The notes: generated from the letters alone by a model not told the origin. DNA of 22,165 bases from DYJE01 sp964637565 (GCA_964637565.1 CAZWTY010000076.1:1-22165), one strand, 5' to 3'; positions 7,597 to 15,894 are shown, counted from the stretch's first letter. Numbers and translations are program-made.

Positions 7597-7707
7597 ATTG
7601 AAAATTTGTATTTTGATGGCGGGGTGTATCGACGATGCGGATAGGACGCAGGGGTGGTTTGAGCATATTCCGGTTTTCCGGGGAAAATGGGCCGGGGTGT
7701 TTTTATA

Positions 7708-9549
7708 TCAGGACGTTTTGACGCGCTGGTCGAGAACGTCCCGGACGGTCCGGCACAAGTCGCGCCTGACGATGGGTTTCATGAGGAATCTCTGGAATCC
7801 CAGGTCCAGGGCCTTGGCTTCGTCGATCAGCTCGCTGAAACCGGTGCAGACGATCAGGGGGATATCCGGGCGGATGGCCCTCAGGGCCTGGGCCAGCTGG
7901 ATTCCGGTCATGTGGGGCATGGTCATGTCCGTGATGACCAGATCAAAGGCCTGGGGATCTTTTCGAAACAGGTTGAGGGCCGCCGAGCACTCCGCGCAGC
8001 CGGTGACGGTGTAGCCCCGGCTTTTGAGCATGGAGGACACCAGGTCGACGATGGCTGTTTCATCGTCCACCACCAGGATGCGCTCTGTTCCCCTTGGGAC
8101 GGGTTCGGTTACGTCCTGTGTCTCATCCGTGAACGGCGCGCTGGAACAGGGGAGGTAGACACGGAACGTGGTGCCCTGGCCCGGCTTGCTGTGCACCGTG
8201 ATGGCGCCGCCGTAGTTTTTGATGATGCCGTGGACCACGGAAAGTCCCAGTCCCGTTCCTTCTCCGGAACCTTTGGTGGTGAAATAGGGATCGAAAATAC
8301 GCTCCATGACGGCCTTGTCCATGCCCGTTCCCGTGTCGCTGACCTCAATGACCTGGTAGGGACCGGGTTCAAGAATCCGGTCCTGCCGGTTGATCTTTGA
8401 ATCCGGGCTGATTTCGGAAGAAAGAAGGTTGACCGAAAGAACGCCCCCTGTATTTTTCATGGCGTGAAAGGCGTTGGTGCAGAGGTTCATGATCACCTGG
8501 TGAATCTGGGTGGTGTCGGCGGTCACCGTCTTGTCGTCGGCGGTGAGCCGGTTCCTGATTTCGATGGTTGAGGGAATGGTGGATCTCAGGAGTTTCAACG
8601 CATCGCCCACCACATCCTCCAGTCTCAAGGGCTTCACCTCGTAGCTGCTCTGGCGGCTCAGGCTGAGAATCTGGCGGACAAGTCCTTTGGCGTGCCCTGC
8701 GGCTTTCAGCACCTCGGCAAGGTTGGCCGCCATGGTGCTGTCTTTGGGGGCGTCCTGGAGCACCATTTCGGTGTATCCCAGGATGGGTGTGAGCAGGTTG
8801 TTGAAATCATGGGCGATCCCTCCTGCCAAGGTCCCGATGGCCTCCATTTTCTGGGTCTGGCGAAGCTGGTTTTCCAGCTGCCGTTTTTCTTCCATCACCA
8901 TCTTTTTTTGAATGATACCGGCCAGGGTATTGGCGATGGCGCAGAGCAGGTCTTCTTCGGCCGGGTCGTAAGAATGGTCTCCGGGCAGGGCGAGGCAGAT
9001 CACACCGATGGTTTTGTTTTCCAGACGAATGGGCACACAGTAGTGACCGTGGGCCATGGGACCCTCGTTGTGGATACCGAAACATGGTCGGCCGTTCAAA
9101 GCGGCTTCTCCGCAGAAACAACGGCCCGGCTCGACATGGGTGCATGATGGCCCTGGAAAACCGGAGACGGTTTTCACATCGTTCAAAACAAGGCTGTCCT
9201 GGTTTTCTCCCTGGAAAAAGACGGCCGCGCTGGCTTTTTTGCCGATCCAGCTCAAGGACAGGATGCTGTCCATGGTCATCCGGAAAAGATCCTCAAGGGG
9301 CATGGGTTCCAGGGAGAGCCTGAGAAGGTCGTTCAGGATATTCTGGTTTTCAATTTTCCTGCGAAGCTCTTCTCCTGTTTTCCGGTGCTCTTCCACGGCC
9401 CGTTCAAGTTCGAGGTTGCTTTTTTCCAGTTCGATGATTTTCTGGCGGAGCAGGGGATAGTAGCTTTTACGGATGGATTTTTCCCCGAGCCCGATGATTT
9501 TTTCGTAGAGGGGGTTGTCTGGACCCTTGGGATCAGAGGGCGTTTTCAT
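7708..9549 (-). CDS. GAF-domain sensor histidine kinase with C-terminal receiver (613 aa)
   Basis: A soluble hybrid histidine kinase with no membrane segment or signal peptide, so it should sense an intracellular signal. In order: a helical region rich in Glu, Lys and Arg (about 37-75, coiled-coil-like), a GAF domain (about 85-215) with Cys136, C144, C146, C156 and C171, a HisKA helix with H247 in GGIAHDFNNLL, an ATPase domain with NLCTNAFHAM (355-364), DTGTGM (405-410) and GTGLGL (431-436), then a receiver domain with acidic DD (495-496), phospho-acceptor D541 in DMTMP, and K591. The clustered GAF cysteines could ligate a metal or respond to redox; that is inference. The start codon lies inside the end of the alcohol dehydrogenase gene (17-bp overlap, GAGG upstream), so the two are cotranscribed. 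No output regulator is adjacent. Confidence 0.93.
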   Translation of the reverse strand: MKTPSDPKGPDNPLYEKIIGLGEKSIRKSYYPLLRQKIIELEKSNLELERAVEEHRKTGEELRRKIENQNILNDLLRLSLEPMPLEDLFRMTMDSILSLSWIGKKASAAVFFQGENQDSLVLNDVKTVSGFPGPSCTHVEPGRCFCGEAALNGRPCFGIHNEGPMAHGHYCVPIRLENKTIGVICLALPGDHSYDPAEEDLLCAIANTLAGIIQKKMVMEEKRQLENQLRQTQKMEAIGTLAGGIAHDFNNLLTPILGYTEMVLQDAPKDSTMAANLAEVLKAAGHAKGLVRQILSLSRQSSYEVKPLRLEDVVGDALKLLRSTIPSTIEIRNRLTADDKTVTADTTQIHQVIMNLCTNAFHAMKNTGGVLSVNLLSSEISPDSKINRQDRILEPGPYQVIEVSDTGTGMDKAVMERIFDPYFTTKGSGEGTGLGLSVVHGIIKNYGGAITVHSKPGQGTTFRVYLPCSSAPFTDETQDVTEPVPRGTERILVVDDETAIVDLVSSMLKSRGYTVTGCAECSAALNLFRKDPQAFDLVITDMTMPHMTGIQLAQALRAIRPDIPLIVCTGFSELIDEAKALDLGFQRFLMKPIVRRDLCRTVRDVLDQRVKTS

Positions 9550-10687
9550 AAATGACCTCGAGATCTCTTTTGGCCGCCTGCCTGGGGTTGGTGACCAGGC
9601 AGGGGTCCTGGACGGCTTTTTCCGAAAGATCAGGAATATCGCTGGAACGGGCTCCCCGGTCTTTCAGGGTGATGGATATGCCCGCCTCTTTTTTCAGACG
9701 GGCGATGTGTTCGAGCAAAGCTTTCTTCCTTTCGGAAGGGGTCCTGTTTTTCATTTCAAGGCCCATGACGGCGGCGACTTTTTCGTATCGTTCACGAGAC
9801 GCCTCGAAATTGAAGGCCATCACATGGTCGAGGAGCAGGGCGTTGCATTCCCCGTGGGCCAGACCCAGGTATCCGCCCAGGCTGTGGGCCATGGCGTGGA
9901 CCGCTCCCAGGCTGGCGTTGGAAAAGGCCAGACCCGCCTCGAGGCTGGCCCGCATCAGGTGTTCCCGGAGTTCGGGATCGTCCGGTCTGGCCAGGGTGTC
10001 GAGAAGGTGATCGTTGATCAGGCGGATCGCCTCCAGGGCGTGCACATCGAAAATCGGGGAGTGGGCTGAGGAGACAAAGGCCTCGATGGCGTGGACCAGG
10101 GCGTCAATCCCGGTGCAGGCCGTGAGATAGGCGTCCATGGTCAGGGTGGTGGCAGGGTCGATCAGGGCCACGTCAGGAACCACGGTCTTGCTGATGATGG
10201 CGATTTTCACCCGCTCTTTTTCGTCGTTGATGATGGCGAACTGGGACACGTCGGCGGATGTGCCGGCTGTGGTCGGGACGCAGATCAGGGGCGGTCCGGG
10301 AAGGGGGACGTTGTCGATCCCCTTGAAATCCAGGATGCTCCTCTGGTTGGTGCTGACGATTCCGATGCCCTTGGCGCAGTCCATGGGACTTCCGCCTCCC
10401 ACGGCCACAATCAGGTCGCAGCCCTGGCTCAGGTAGAACTCGGTCCCTTCCATCACCTCTCCGGCCTTGGGGTTGGGGGTCAATCCAGAGAAAATCACGC
10501 TGGGGATATCTGAGGCGTCCAGGCTGTGGATCACCTTGTCGCACCACCCCGCAGCCATGACACCCGGGTCTGTGACGATCAGGACTTTTTCAGCGCCGAA
10601 ATTGGCGGCGTACTGTCCGGTGAGATCCAGCGCCCCTCTCCCGAAAACGAATTCGGGGGCGACGAATTTTCTGAGGTTGAGCGGCAT
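9533..10687 (-). CDS. Iron-containing alcohol dehydrogenase (384 aa)
   Basis: A cytoplasmic group III (Fe-dependent) alcohol dehydrogenase, expected to interconvert primary alcohols and aldehydes with NAD(P)H. The nucleotide-binding motif GGGSPMDCAKGIG follows the N-terminal Rossmann-like half. Metal-ligand regions are seen: Asp and His in the TGIDALVHAIEAF segment and its preceding loop, and two His in HAMAHSLGGYLGLAHGECNA. The start at 10687 (MPLNLRKFVAPEF) gives the usual family length; a start 16 codons upstream is open but would add a basic tail untypical of the family. A Shine-Dalgarno site is not obvious at either start. The 3' end overlaps the kinase gene. The substrate cannot be told from sequence. 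Confidence 0.93.
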   Translation of the reverse strand: MPLNLRKFVAPEFVFGRGALDLTGQYAANFGAEKVLIVTDPGVMAAGWCDKVIHSLDASDIPSVIFSGLTPNPKAGEVMEGTEFYLSQGCDLIVAVGGGSPMDCAKGIGIVSTNQRSILDFKGIDNVPLPGPPLICVPTTAGTSADVSQFAIINDEKERVKIAIISKTVVPDVALIDPATTLTMDAYLTACTGIDALVHAIEAFVSSAHSPIFDVHALEAIRLINDHLLDTLARPDDPELREHLMRASLEAGLAFSNASLGAVHAMAHSLGGYLGLAHGECNALLLDHVMAFNFEASRERYEKVAAVMGLEMKNRTPSERKKALLEHIARLKKEAGISITLKDRGARSSDIPDLSEKAVQDPCLVTNPRQAAKRDLEVIYENAL

Positions 10688-10794
10688 GGAGAGTCGGCCC
10701 TTTTTTCTGTTCTCATGTTGTCGGAATGGGGGCAAGCGCCTGTCATTTCACACGGCACGAAGAGTCCCGTGACGGGTTTTGGTCTAGAATCAGG

Positions 10795-10824
10795 AGTATA
10801 AACCATAAATGGGGGTTCGGGCAA
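10795..10824 (-). promoter_or_regulatory. Promoter candidate for the alcohol dehydrogenase-kinase operon
   Basis: On the minus strand: TTGCCC (10824-10819), an 18-nt spacer, then TATACT (10800-10795). It lies about 110 bp upstream of the dehydrogenase start, in the 242-bp gap after the foldase gene. The -10 is a good match; the -35 is moderate. Confidence 0.5.
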
Positions 10825-10929
10825 TCGGAGTTTTTGGAAATGCACGGTAAAAGACAGTTTGAGCGGCTGTCTGGAGTGGTTGTCGGAATAATAATTCGGA
10901 TTTTCAGAAATGTGTGACCTTTGATTGGG

Positions 10930-11961
10930 TCAGTTTTTTCCGTAAATTCTGTCCCGGTTGAAACGATAGAATCCCGCAAACTCCTCCTGTTTCACCGTTT
11001 CAGCCTCTGGCCCGAAGTGATCCCGCCGGAGCTGATCCAGGATCTGTTCCCGCCCGGCGGCCGGTGTTTTTTTGAGGACCTGGTTCCGGGCTTTCATGTA
11101 GGCCAGTCCTTTTTTCCAGCGATCATCCCTCTTGTCATCAAGCCGGTTCCAGCGCTCGATGGCCGCCTCGTCAAGCCCCATGGATTTCCGGAGGAATGCA
11201 AGCTGGTCTTTCCGCTCTTCCCGGTCCATGGCGTGGAGGTCCTTCTGGACGCTTTTCACCTCGAGAAACTGGTTCATCAGGCTTTGCTGGTTGGACTGGA
11301 CATAGGCCCGGGCCGTGTCACCGTATATGGCGTCAAGCTGTTTCCGGTAGAAATCGGTTTTCTGCTCGAATGAAAGGTCTTTTGCGCTCTGAATGTCCGA
11401 AAGGACGGTGCTCACCTCTTTACGTTTCAGTTCCATTTCCCAGATTTTTAGGGCGTCATCGCCGAAAAATTCCTTTCTCTTGTCCATCAGAAGATCATCC
11501 AGGCGGTTTCGGTCAAGCCCTGTGAGCATGCTGACGTTTTTCTTGATCCATTCCCTGTAAGCCGCCAGTTTCCTGTAATTGTCGTAGAGCTCGCCGGCCC
11601 GGTCCGGAAAGGCGGCGGAAAGGTACTCCCAGACGTGCTGTTCCCAAGTGTCGGGGTACAGGGCTTTCAGGAAACGGACCAGGGATTCGATGGCCTCGAG
11701 CTGGATTCTGGGGTGATGGAGGTTGTCAGAGAAAAGTTTCCTGAGTTTTTCGATAAAATCCTCTTTGTCCATGGAGTCGAAGCTGGTTCCACCTTCCGTA
11801 AGGTCTTCTTCGAGGCTTATGTGATCGTTTGCTGGCGGAGCCAGGAAAACGCCCGGTGTCATGGTGTCTTGCCCGGACCGCTTGGAGAAAGTGAAAAAGA
11901 CTCCGATGATCAAGACGAGTGCCGAGATCGTGATGACGAGAATGGTTTTTTTTTCTTTCAT
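10930..11961 (-). CDS. lifO: Lipase-specific foldase (lipase chaperone)
   Basis: A 343-aa inner-membrane-anchored steric chaperone that would fold the adjacent lipase in the periplasm before export. Residues 6-26 form a single hydrophobic anchor after MKEKK, followed by a variable linker (about 27-60), then a highly charged helical domain to the C-terminus, as in Lif proteins. The KRKEFFGDDALKIWEMELKR segment (161-180) resembles the conserved Lif region around the FG-E motif. The length matches the family (about 340 aa). The position directly after a family I lipase is the classic Lip-Lif order and supports the call more strongly than any single motif. A hairpin lies in the 85-bp gap before it, and no strong Shine-Dalgarno site precedes the ATG at 11961, suggesting lower expression than the lipase. 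Confidence 0.85.
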   Translation of the reverse strand: MKEKKTILVITISALVLIIGVFFTFSKRSGQDTMTPGVFLAPPANDHISLEEDLTEGGTSFDSMDKEDFIEKLRKLFSDNLHHPRIQLEAIESLVRFLKALYPDTWEQHVWEYLSAAFPDRAGELYDNYRKLAAYREWIKKNVSMLTGLDRNRLDDLLMDKRKEFFGDDALKIWEMELKRKEVSTVLSDIQSAKDLSFEQKTDFYRKQLDAIYGDTARAYVQSNQQSLMNQFLEVKSVQKDLHAMDREERKDQLAFLRKSMGLDEAAIERWNRLDDKRDDRWKKGLAYMKARNQVLKKTPAAGREQILDQLRRDHFGPEAETVKQEEFAGFYRFNRDRIYGKN

Positions 11962-12000
11962 GGTCGAACCGTCATGGATAAATGGGTCGTTGGCTGTGGT

Positions 12001-12030
12001 AAAACGCCGTGAAACCGAGGCTCACGGCGT
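12001..12030 (-). terminator. Hairpin between lipase and foldase genes
   Basis: On the minus strand, ACGCCGTGA pairs perfectly with TCACGGCGT (9 bp) around a 9-nt loop and is followed by a short run of T (four counting the last stem base). The U-tract is weak, so partial termination or mRNA 3'-end protection fits better than full termination. Confidence 0.55.
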
Positions 12031-12046
12031 CTGCCCGTTTCTTTCA

Positions 12047-13207
12047 CTATTCCCTGCTGGCGATGAAGTCGATGAGGTCGGCATAAAACCGCATTTCGTC
12101 GAAGTCATCACCGATGGCGTAGGGAATGATTCCCAGTCCGCACACGTCCACATGGTCGTAGGGAATGACGCTGCTGTAAGATGTGGCCTGAACCAGGCTT
12201 GGCCTGTTCAGGTTGCCCAGATAACCTGTGGTCGGGTCTTCGGTGAAGTAGGACCCGGTCCAGAAGTTTTTGGTGTAGGCGAGGCGGTAGCCCATCTGCT
12301 GGGAGTTGATCCCCACCAGACCGTCATCGTCGGTGTCCTTGAAATCCCCGTCCCCAAGGCCTGCGGCCCCGTCGCCATCGCAGTCCACCTGGTCACCGCT
12401 TGCGTCCACCTCCGCACACCATCCGTCTCCGTCGATGTTAAGAGGGGCGACGATGGAAAGGGCCAGGAGAACAGGGCTCATGGCACCCTGCTGGGCCGTG
12501 ATGATGGAGCCGTAGTATTTGATCACGTCGTTGTCCATGGGGTAGTTTTTGTTGAACGCCTTGCACCCGGTGATTTCACCGTCGAAACGATCCATGTCGT
12601 TGTACGCCAGGGTTTTCATGCTGGCGAAAAAGTCTCCTTTTTCCACAAAGGCGATGGCGTTGTACAGGTAGTTCGCGGCCCAGTTCAAGAGGGCGTTAAA
12701 ACCGTCTTCACCCCGATCAAGAACATTTTTCGCCACGGGAGAGCCCCTGTGGGGCGACGAGATGGAAATCAGGGCTTTCACGACCTGCTGTCCCTTTCTT
12801 TCGTAGAGAAGTCTGGCCGCTTTCCGGCCGTCCATTCCCCCTTGGGAGTGGCCCACGATGTTCACAGCCGCGGCTCCGACAGTGGACATGTAACTTTCGA
12901 TGTCGTCGGCCAACTGAAGTCCCCGGTATTCCGAGGACTGGAAGGGGTTCACATCGGCGGCGAAAGCCTGCTGCTTCCGGTCGATTCTCGAGTTGCAGGT
13001 CGTTTCGAGAAACTGGTCACAGGCATCTCCCACAAAGACCCCGTAATCGTTCCCGAAATAATCGATACCTAAAAGTTGGTCAAAGCCCATCATGCCATGG
13101 GCGAAAACCACGGGATACTGGGTTTTTTGAGCCCTGGCAAAGGCCAGGGTCGTGGTCAAGCAGACCCCCAGCGTAATCAGACAGACGATCCGGACGAATT
13201 TTTTCAT
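12047..13207 (-). CDS. lip: Secreted triacylglycerol lipase (386 aa)
   Basis: An alpha/beta-hydrolase lipase of the foldase-dependent bacterial family I type. Residues 1-24 are a signal peptide (MKKF, hydrophobic core, TLAFA then RAQ). The oxyanion-hole motif AHGMMG (37-41) is followed by the nucleophile S121 in GHSQGG. The catalytic Asp is probably D295 in DDDGLVG and the catalytic His H352 in YDHVDV, matching the arrangement near the C-terminus of Pseudomonas-type lipases. An Asp/Gly-rich stretch (258-295) directly before the catalytic Asp is unusual. Six Cys remain in the mature part. The start at 13207 is chosen because GGAGG and AGGAG precede it and the signal peptide begins there; a frame from 13246 adds 13 polar residues. 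The foldase gene follows. Export by type II secretion is inferred from the family. Confidence 0.92.
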   Translation of the reverse strand: MKKFVRIVCLITLGVCLTTTLAFARAQKTQYPVVFAHGMMGFDQLLGIDYFGNDYGVFVGDACDQFLETTCNSRIDRKQQAFAADVNPFQSSEYRGLQLADDIESYMSTVGAAAVNIVGHSQGGMDGRKAARLLYERKGQQVVKALISISSPHRGSPVAKNVLDRGEDGFNALLNWAANYLYNAIAFVEKGDFFASMKTLAYNDMDRFDGEITGCKAFNKNYPMDNDVIKYYGSIITAQQGAMSPVLLALSIVAPLNIDGDGWCAEVDASGDQVDCDGDGAAGLGDGDFKDTDDDGLVGINSQQMGYRLAYTKNFWTGSYFTEDPTTGYLGNLNRPSLVQATSYSSVIPYDHVDVCGLGIIPYAIGDDFDEMRFYADLIDFIASRE

Positions 13208-13375
13208 GCTCCTGTCCCTCCTTGTTGGGTTTTGTTTGTCAGGCAACGCATGTATCAGAAGATCCGACGGTGAAACGCCATTCAGGGTCGGTCTGTAAAG
13301 ACACCGGGGTATCAGTGGATATGAAAGAATACGCCGTTAACAGGGCGAACACGAGATCGTAGACAGAATGAACGT

Positions 13376-13405
13376 TTCATATTCTGAAAATGAAGGATCT
13401 GTCAA
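13376..13405 (-). promoter_or_regulatory. Promoter candidate for the lipase-foldase operon
   Basis: On the minus strand: a perfect TTGACA (13405-13400), an 18-nt spacer, then TATGAA (13381-13376). Transcription would start near 13369, about 160 nt before the lipase ATG. Confidence 0.55.
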
Positions 13406-13520
13406 GTCAATAAATTTAACAAATGTAAAATGACCGATTGTTTTTCTAACTATCTGAAAATAAAGGGGCAGGTCTTGGTTTGGCCCTGTGTTTTGTCTGG
13501 CCTGGGCATGGGATTTTCAG

Positions 13521-13575
13521 AAAAACCCGGACTTTCGCCAGATTCCACGGCGGCTCGGTCTGAAACTGGCGAAAG
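13521..13575 (-). terminator. Stem-loop downstream of fxsA, possible terminator
   Basis: CTTTCGCCAG (13575-13566 on the minus strand) pairs perfectly with CTGGCGAAAG (13541-13532) across a 24-nt loop. A TTTTT run follows after six bases, so termination is possible but not typical. Confidence 0.4.
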
Positions 13576-13629
13576 GGGACAAAAAAAGACGGCTTCAACA
13601 CGAAGGTGGCGAGCATATAATGAAAAAAA

Positions 13630-14022
13630 TCAGTAACGCCGGAAACGGAGGGCGCCATTTTTCACAAGCCGGTCGATTTCGCGGACAAGAAACCGTTTGG
13701 CCCGGGATCGTGTTTTCGGCAGGAGGAGAAGAATGCCGCAGATGTCGCTGAGCAGTCCGGGTGTGATGAGAAGGACTCCGGCCACAAAGATCAGAAAGGC
13801 GTCGACCACCTCGTCACCGGGCATGATGCCCTGTTTCATGTTGTCCCTGATCCGGAGTACGGTCTGGAGGCCCTGGAGTTTGGCAAGGCTTGCTCCGGCA
13901 AAACCGGTTCCCACCACCAGGATGATGGTGGCAAGGGGACCCAGAAGAAGGCTGATCTGCATGAGAATCAGGATTTCGAGAAGGGGAACCAGGGTGAACA
14001 GGAGAAAAAGTTTCAGAATCAT
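13630..14022 (-). CDS. fxsA: FxsA family membrane protein (130 aa)
   Basis: A small inner-membrane protein with hydrophobic segments at about 3-20, 26-47 and 74-101 and a basic cytoplasmic tail (KTRSRAKRFLVREIDRL). The pattern of an LxPLLEI-type N-terminus, a G-rich middle segment (VVGTGFAGASLAKLQG) and VAGVLLITPGLLSDICG is characteristic of FxsA proteins. In E. coli, FxsA affects exclusion of phage T7 by the F plasmid when overexpressed; its normal role is unknown. It starts 12 bp after the stop of the CoA-transferase/GNAT gene, so the two are cotranscribed, but no functional link is known. Confidence 0.9.
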   Translation of the reverse strand: MILKLFLLFTLVPLLEILILMQISLLLGPLATIILVVGTGFAGASLAKLQGLQTVLRIRDNMKQGIMPGDEVVDAFLIFVAGVLLITPGLLSDICGILLLLPKTRSRAKRFLVREIDRLVKNGALRFRRY

Positions 14023-14034
14023 GGTGTGTCCGTT

Positions 14035-15894
14035 CTATGGTTTAAAATCAATGGTCAGGGAAAGAACCCCGTCTTCCATCCGTGACTTGACGTCGTTGCC
14101 GAATTTTCCCAGGACCTTGAGCATTTCACGGTTGGATGAAAGCACGTCCGCCGTAAACCCCTTGAGGCCTTTTTCTTTGGCCAGTTCGATCAGACGGCTG
14201 TAGAGGTAGCTGGCGATGCCCAGGTTCTGGTACCCTTCGTCCACGACAAAGGCCACGTCACCGTATGCTCTGTCCTTGTTGATCACAAACCTCGCCTCGG
14301 CGATGATCCGTCCGTGACCCACATCCCCCACAAGACCCACAATCGATACGATCGTGCTGTAATCGATGTTGACGTAGGACTGCATTTTGGAATGGGGCAT
14401 GGCCGTCACCGGGGTGAAGTAGCGGTAGTACACCGCTGTGTCCGAGAACCTGTAAAACAAGCGACGCATCCCTTCCTCGTCCGAGGGCTTGATGGCCCTG
14501 AAACGGACCATCAGGTTGTTCTTGAACGTCTCACGGGTGGCGATGTGTTCGGGATAAAGGTGGGACGTGTCTTCGAGGAAAATTTGGTCCTGGTACAGGA
14601 TTTTCTGGGTTTTGGCCAGCCTGATCAGTTCGGCCCGGTCTTCAGGATGGGCGATTTCGATCAGGGCCTGGGCCCGCTCTCTTACTGTCCGGCCTTTGAG
14701 GCTGGCCACGCCGTATTCGGTCACGACCAGGTCCACCGATTCCTTGACACTGAGTTTGTTCGGGAACGTGTCCACGGTGAGGACGATGTTGGATTCCCCT
14801 TTCAGGTTCCGGCTGGACAAGGCGAATATCGAACGGCCTCCACGGGAAAGCTCGGCTCCGTTGAAAAAGTCGATGACTTCCACCGGACCGGTGGCCACGT
14901 TGCCCTTGCCCACATGCAGGGCCACGTTGCCGGAGAGGTCCACCTTGCGGGCATGGATGATGGCGATGAAGTTGGGGTTTTTCCCGATCTGAACCGGACT
15001 GAACACCTCGTTGATGGCCTGGAACTCGATCATGGGGTTGGCGTCGAGCCAGCGCATCAGCTCGGGTGTGCCGAGTGCGTAAGAGACCACGGATTTTCCA
15101 CGGTAAATTCGTTTTTTCCGGTTGGTGACCGCTCCGCTTTTGATGACGTCCATAAGGGCGTCGGTGACGAAAGGGGAATGGATTCCCAGATCTTTCTTGT
15201 GGACCAGGTATTTGCTGAGGGCTTCGAACAGGGGGCCGATGGAGTACACGATACAGCTGCCGTCCTCGATGACCGAGGCCACTTTTTCGGCGATGGTGTC
15301 AAATACAGGGTCCACGGGCCAGCGCACGAAATAGAACGGTTCGTGTCTGGATTCCACGAGATAGGCGAAGTCTGACGCCGGAATGAACGTGTCTCCGAAG
15401 GTCTGGGGGATCTGGGGGTTGATCTCACCGATGACAAGGGATGTTTTTTCCATGACCTGCCTCGCCACATCCACGGCCACGCCCAAGGAGCAGTAGCCGG
15501 CTTCGTTGGGCGGCGAAACCTGGATGAACGCCGCGTTGATCTGGATGATCCCCGACTCGAAAAGGTTGGGAATCTCCGAATACCGGCTGGGGATGTAATC
15601 CACCCGGCCGGAGGTGATGGCCTCGTCGGCTGTCCAGCCCGAGAAAAATGTTTTCAGGCGGAACTTCTGGCTGGACAGCTCCTTGATGGAGATGGCGTCT
15701 CCGAAGCTGATGATCTGGATCAGCTCCAGATCCTGGAGGTTTGGCTCGTGGGAGTCCATGAGGTGCTTGACCAGGGTCCGGGGTTCGGCCACCCCCGTTC
15801 CAATGAAAATGCTCATCCCCGGTTCGATGAACTCGATGGCTTCCTCGGGGCTGACGATCATATCCTCGATTTTCTTGGGAGACAACTTGCTCAT
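14035..15894 (-). CDS. Acetyl-CoA hydrolase/CoA-transferase with fused GNAT domain (619 aa)
   Basis: Residues about 10-440 match the acetyl-CoA hydrolase / 4-hydroxybutyrate CoA-transferase family: IFIGTGVAEP (29-38), QVSPPNEAGYCSLG (125-138), the FQAINEVFSPVQIG region (291-304) where E296 is a candidate catalytic Glu, KVDLSGNVA (317-325), and VTEYGVASLKGRTVRERA (391-408). Residues about 463-619 form a GNAT acyltransferase domain with the acyl-CoA-binding motif EGYQNLGIASYLYSRLIE (553-570). The family moves CoA between short-chain acids, as in acetate, propionate or butyrate metabolism. The GNAT part could acetylate the enzyme or other proteins; that is inference. GAGGAA precedes the ATG at 15894. 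The fxsA gene follows 12 bp downstream. Exact acyl substrates are unknown. Confidence 0.9.
   Translation of the reverse strand: MSKLSPKKIEDMIVSPEEAIEFIEPGMSIFIGTGVAEPRTLVKHLMDSHEPNLQDLELIQIISFGDAISIKELSSQKFRLKTFFSGWTADEAITSGRVDYIPSRYSEIPNLFESGIIQINAAFIQVSPPNEAGYCSLGVAVDVARQVMEKTSLVIGEINPQIPQTFGDTFIPASDFAYLVESRHEPFYFVRWPVDPVFDTIAEKVASVIEDGSCIVYSIGPLFEALSKYLVHKKDLGIHSPFVTDALMDVIKSGAVTNRKKRIYRGKSVVSYALGTPELMRWLDANPMIEFQAINEVFSPVQIGKNPNFIAIIHARKVDLSGNVALHVGKGNVATGPVEVIDFFNGAELSRGGRSIFALSSRNLKGESNIVLTVDTFPNKLSVKESVDLVVTEYGVASLKGRTVRERAQALIEIAHPEDRAELIRLAKTQKILYQDQIFLEDTSHLYPEHIATRETFKNNLMVRFRAIKPSDEEGMRRLFYRFSDTAVYYRYFTPVTAMPHSKMQSYVNIDYSTIVSIVGLVGDVGHGRIIAEARFVINKDRAYGDVAFVVDEGYQNLGIASYLYSRLIELAKEKGLKGFTADVLSSNREMLKVLGKFGNDVKSRMEDGVLSLTIDFKP

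Larger units (their letters stand above)
7197..7707 (-). other. Promoter and long leader of the hdr-type operon (no gene)
   Basis: This 511-bp gap between the kinase stop and the HdrD-like start holds a minus-strand promoter candidate (7568-7596). Downstream of it on the minus strand, the leader of about 365 nt contains three perfect hairpins: TTCCGCCC/GGGCGGAA at 7454-7472, CAGGTTC/GAACCTG at 7315-7331, and CACTGT/ACAGTG at 7245-7262. No convincing ORF is seen on either strand. I do not recognise a known riboswitch class. No clear terminator follows the kinase gene. Confidence 0.6.
13208..13629 (-). other. Gap between fxsA and the lipase gene (no gene)
   Basis: A 422-bp stretch. It holds a promoter candidate (13376-13405) in an AT-rich region and a stem-loop (13532-13575) downstream of fxsA. 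Short frames are open on both strands, but none has family similarity or a good ribosome-binding site. Confidence 0.6.

Noticed and set aside
7197..7707. Known riboswitch in the hdr leader
   Set aside because: Hairpins are present but I could not match any known riboswitch consensus; an Infernal/Rfam search would decide.
7517..8014. Plus-strand frame of 165 codons beginning in the AT-rich gap
   Set aside because: Most of it lies antisense to the receiver domain of the histidine kinase, its start region coincides with the hdr promoter, and its translation shows no family pattern.
13430..13658. Short frames on both strands between fxsA and the lipase promoter
   Set aside because: No ribosome-binding site or family match; they cross the fxsA 3' stem-loop and partly overlap fxsA itself.
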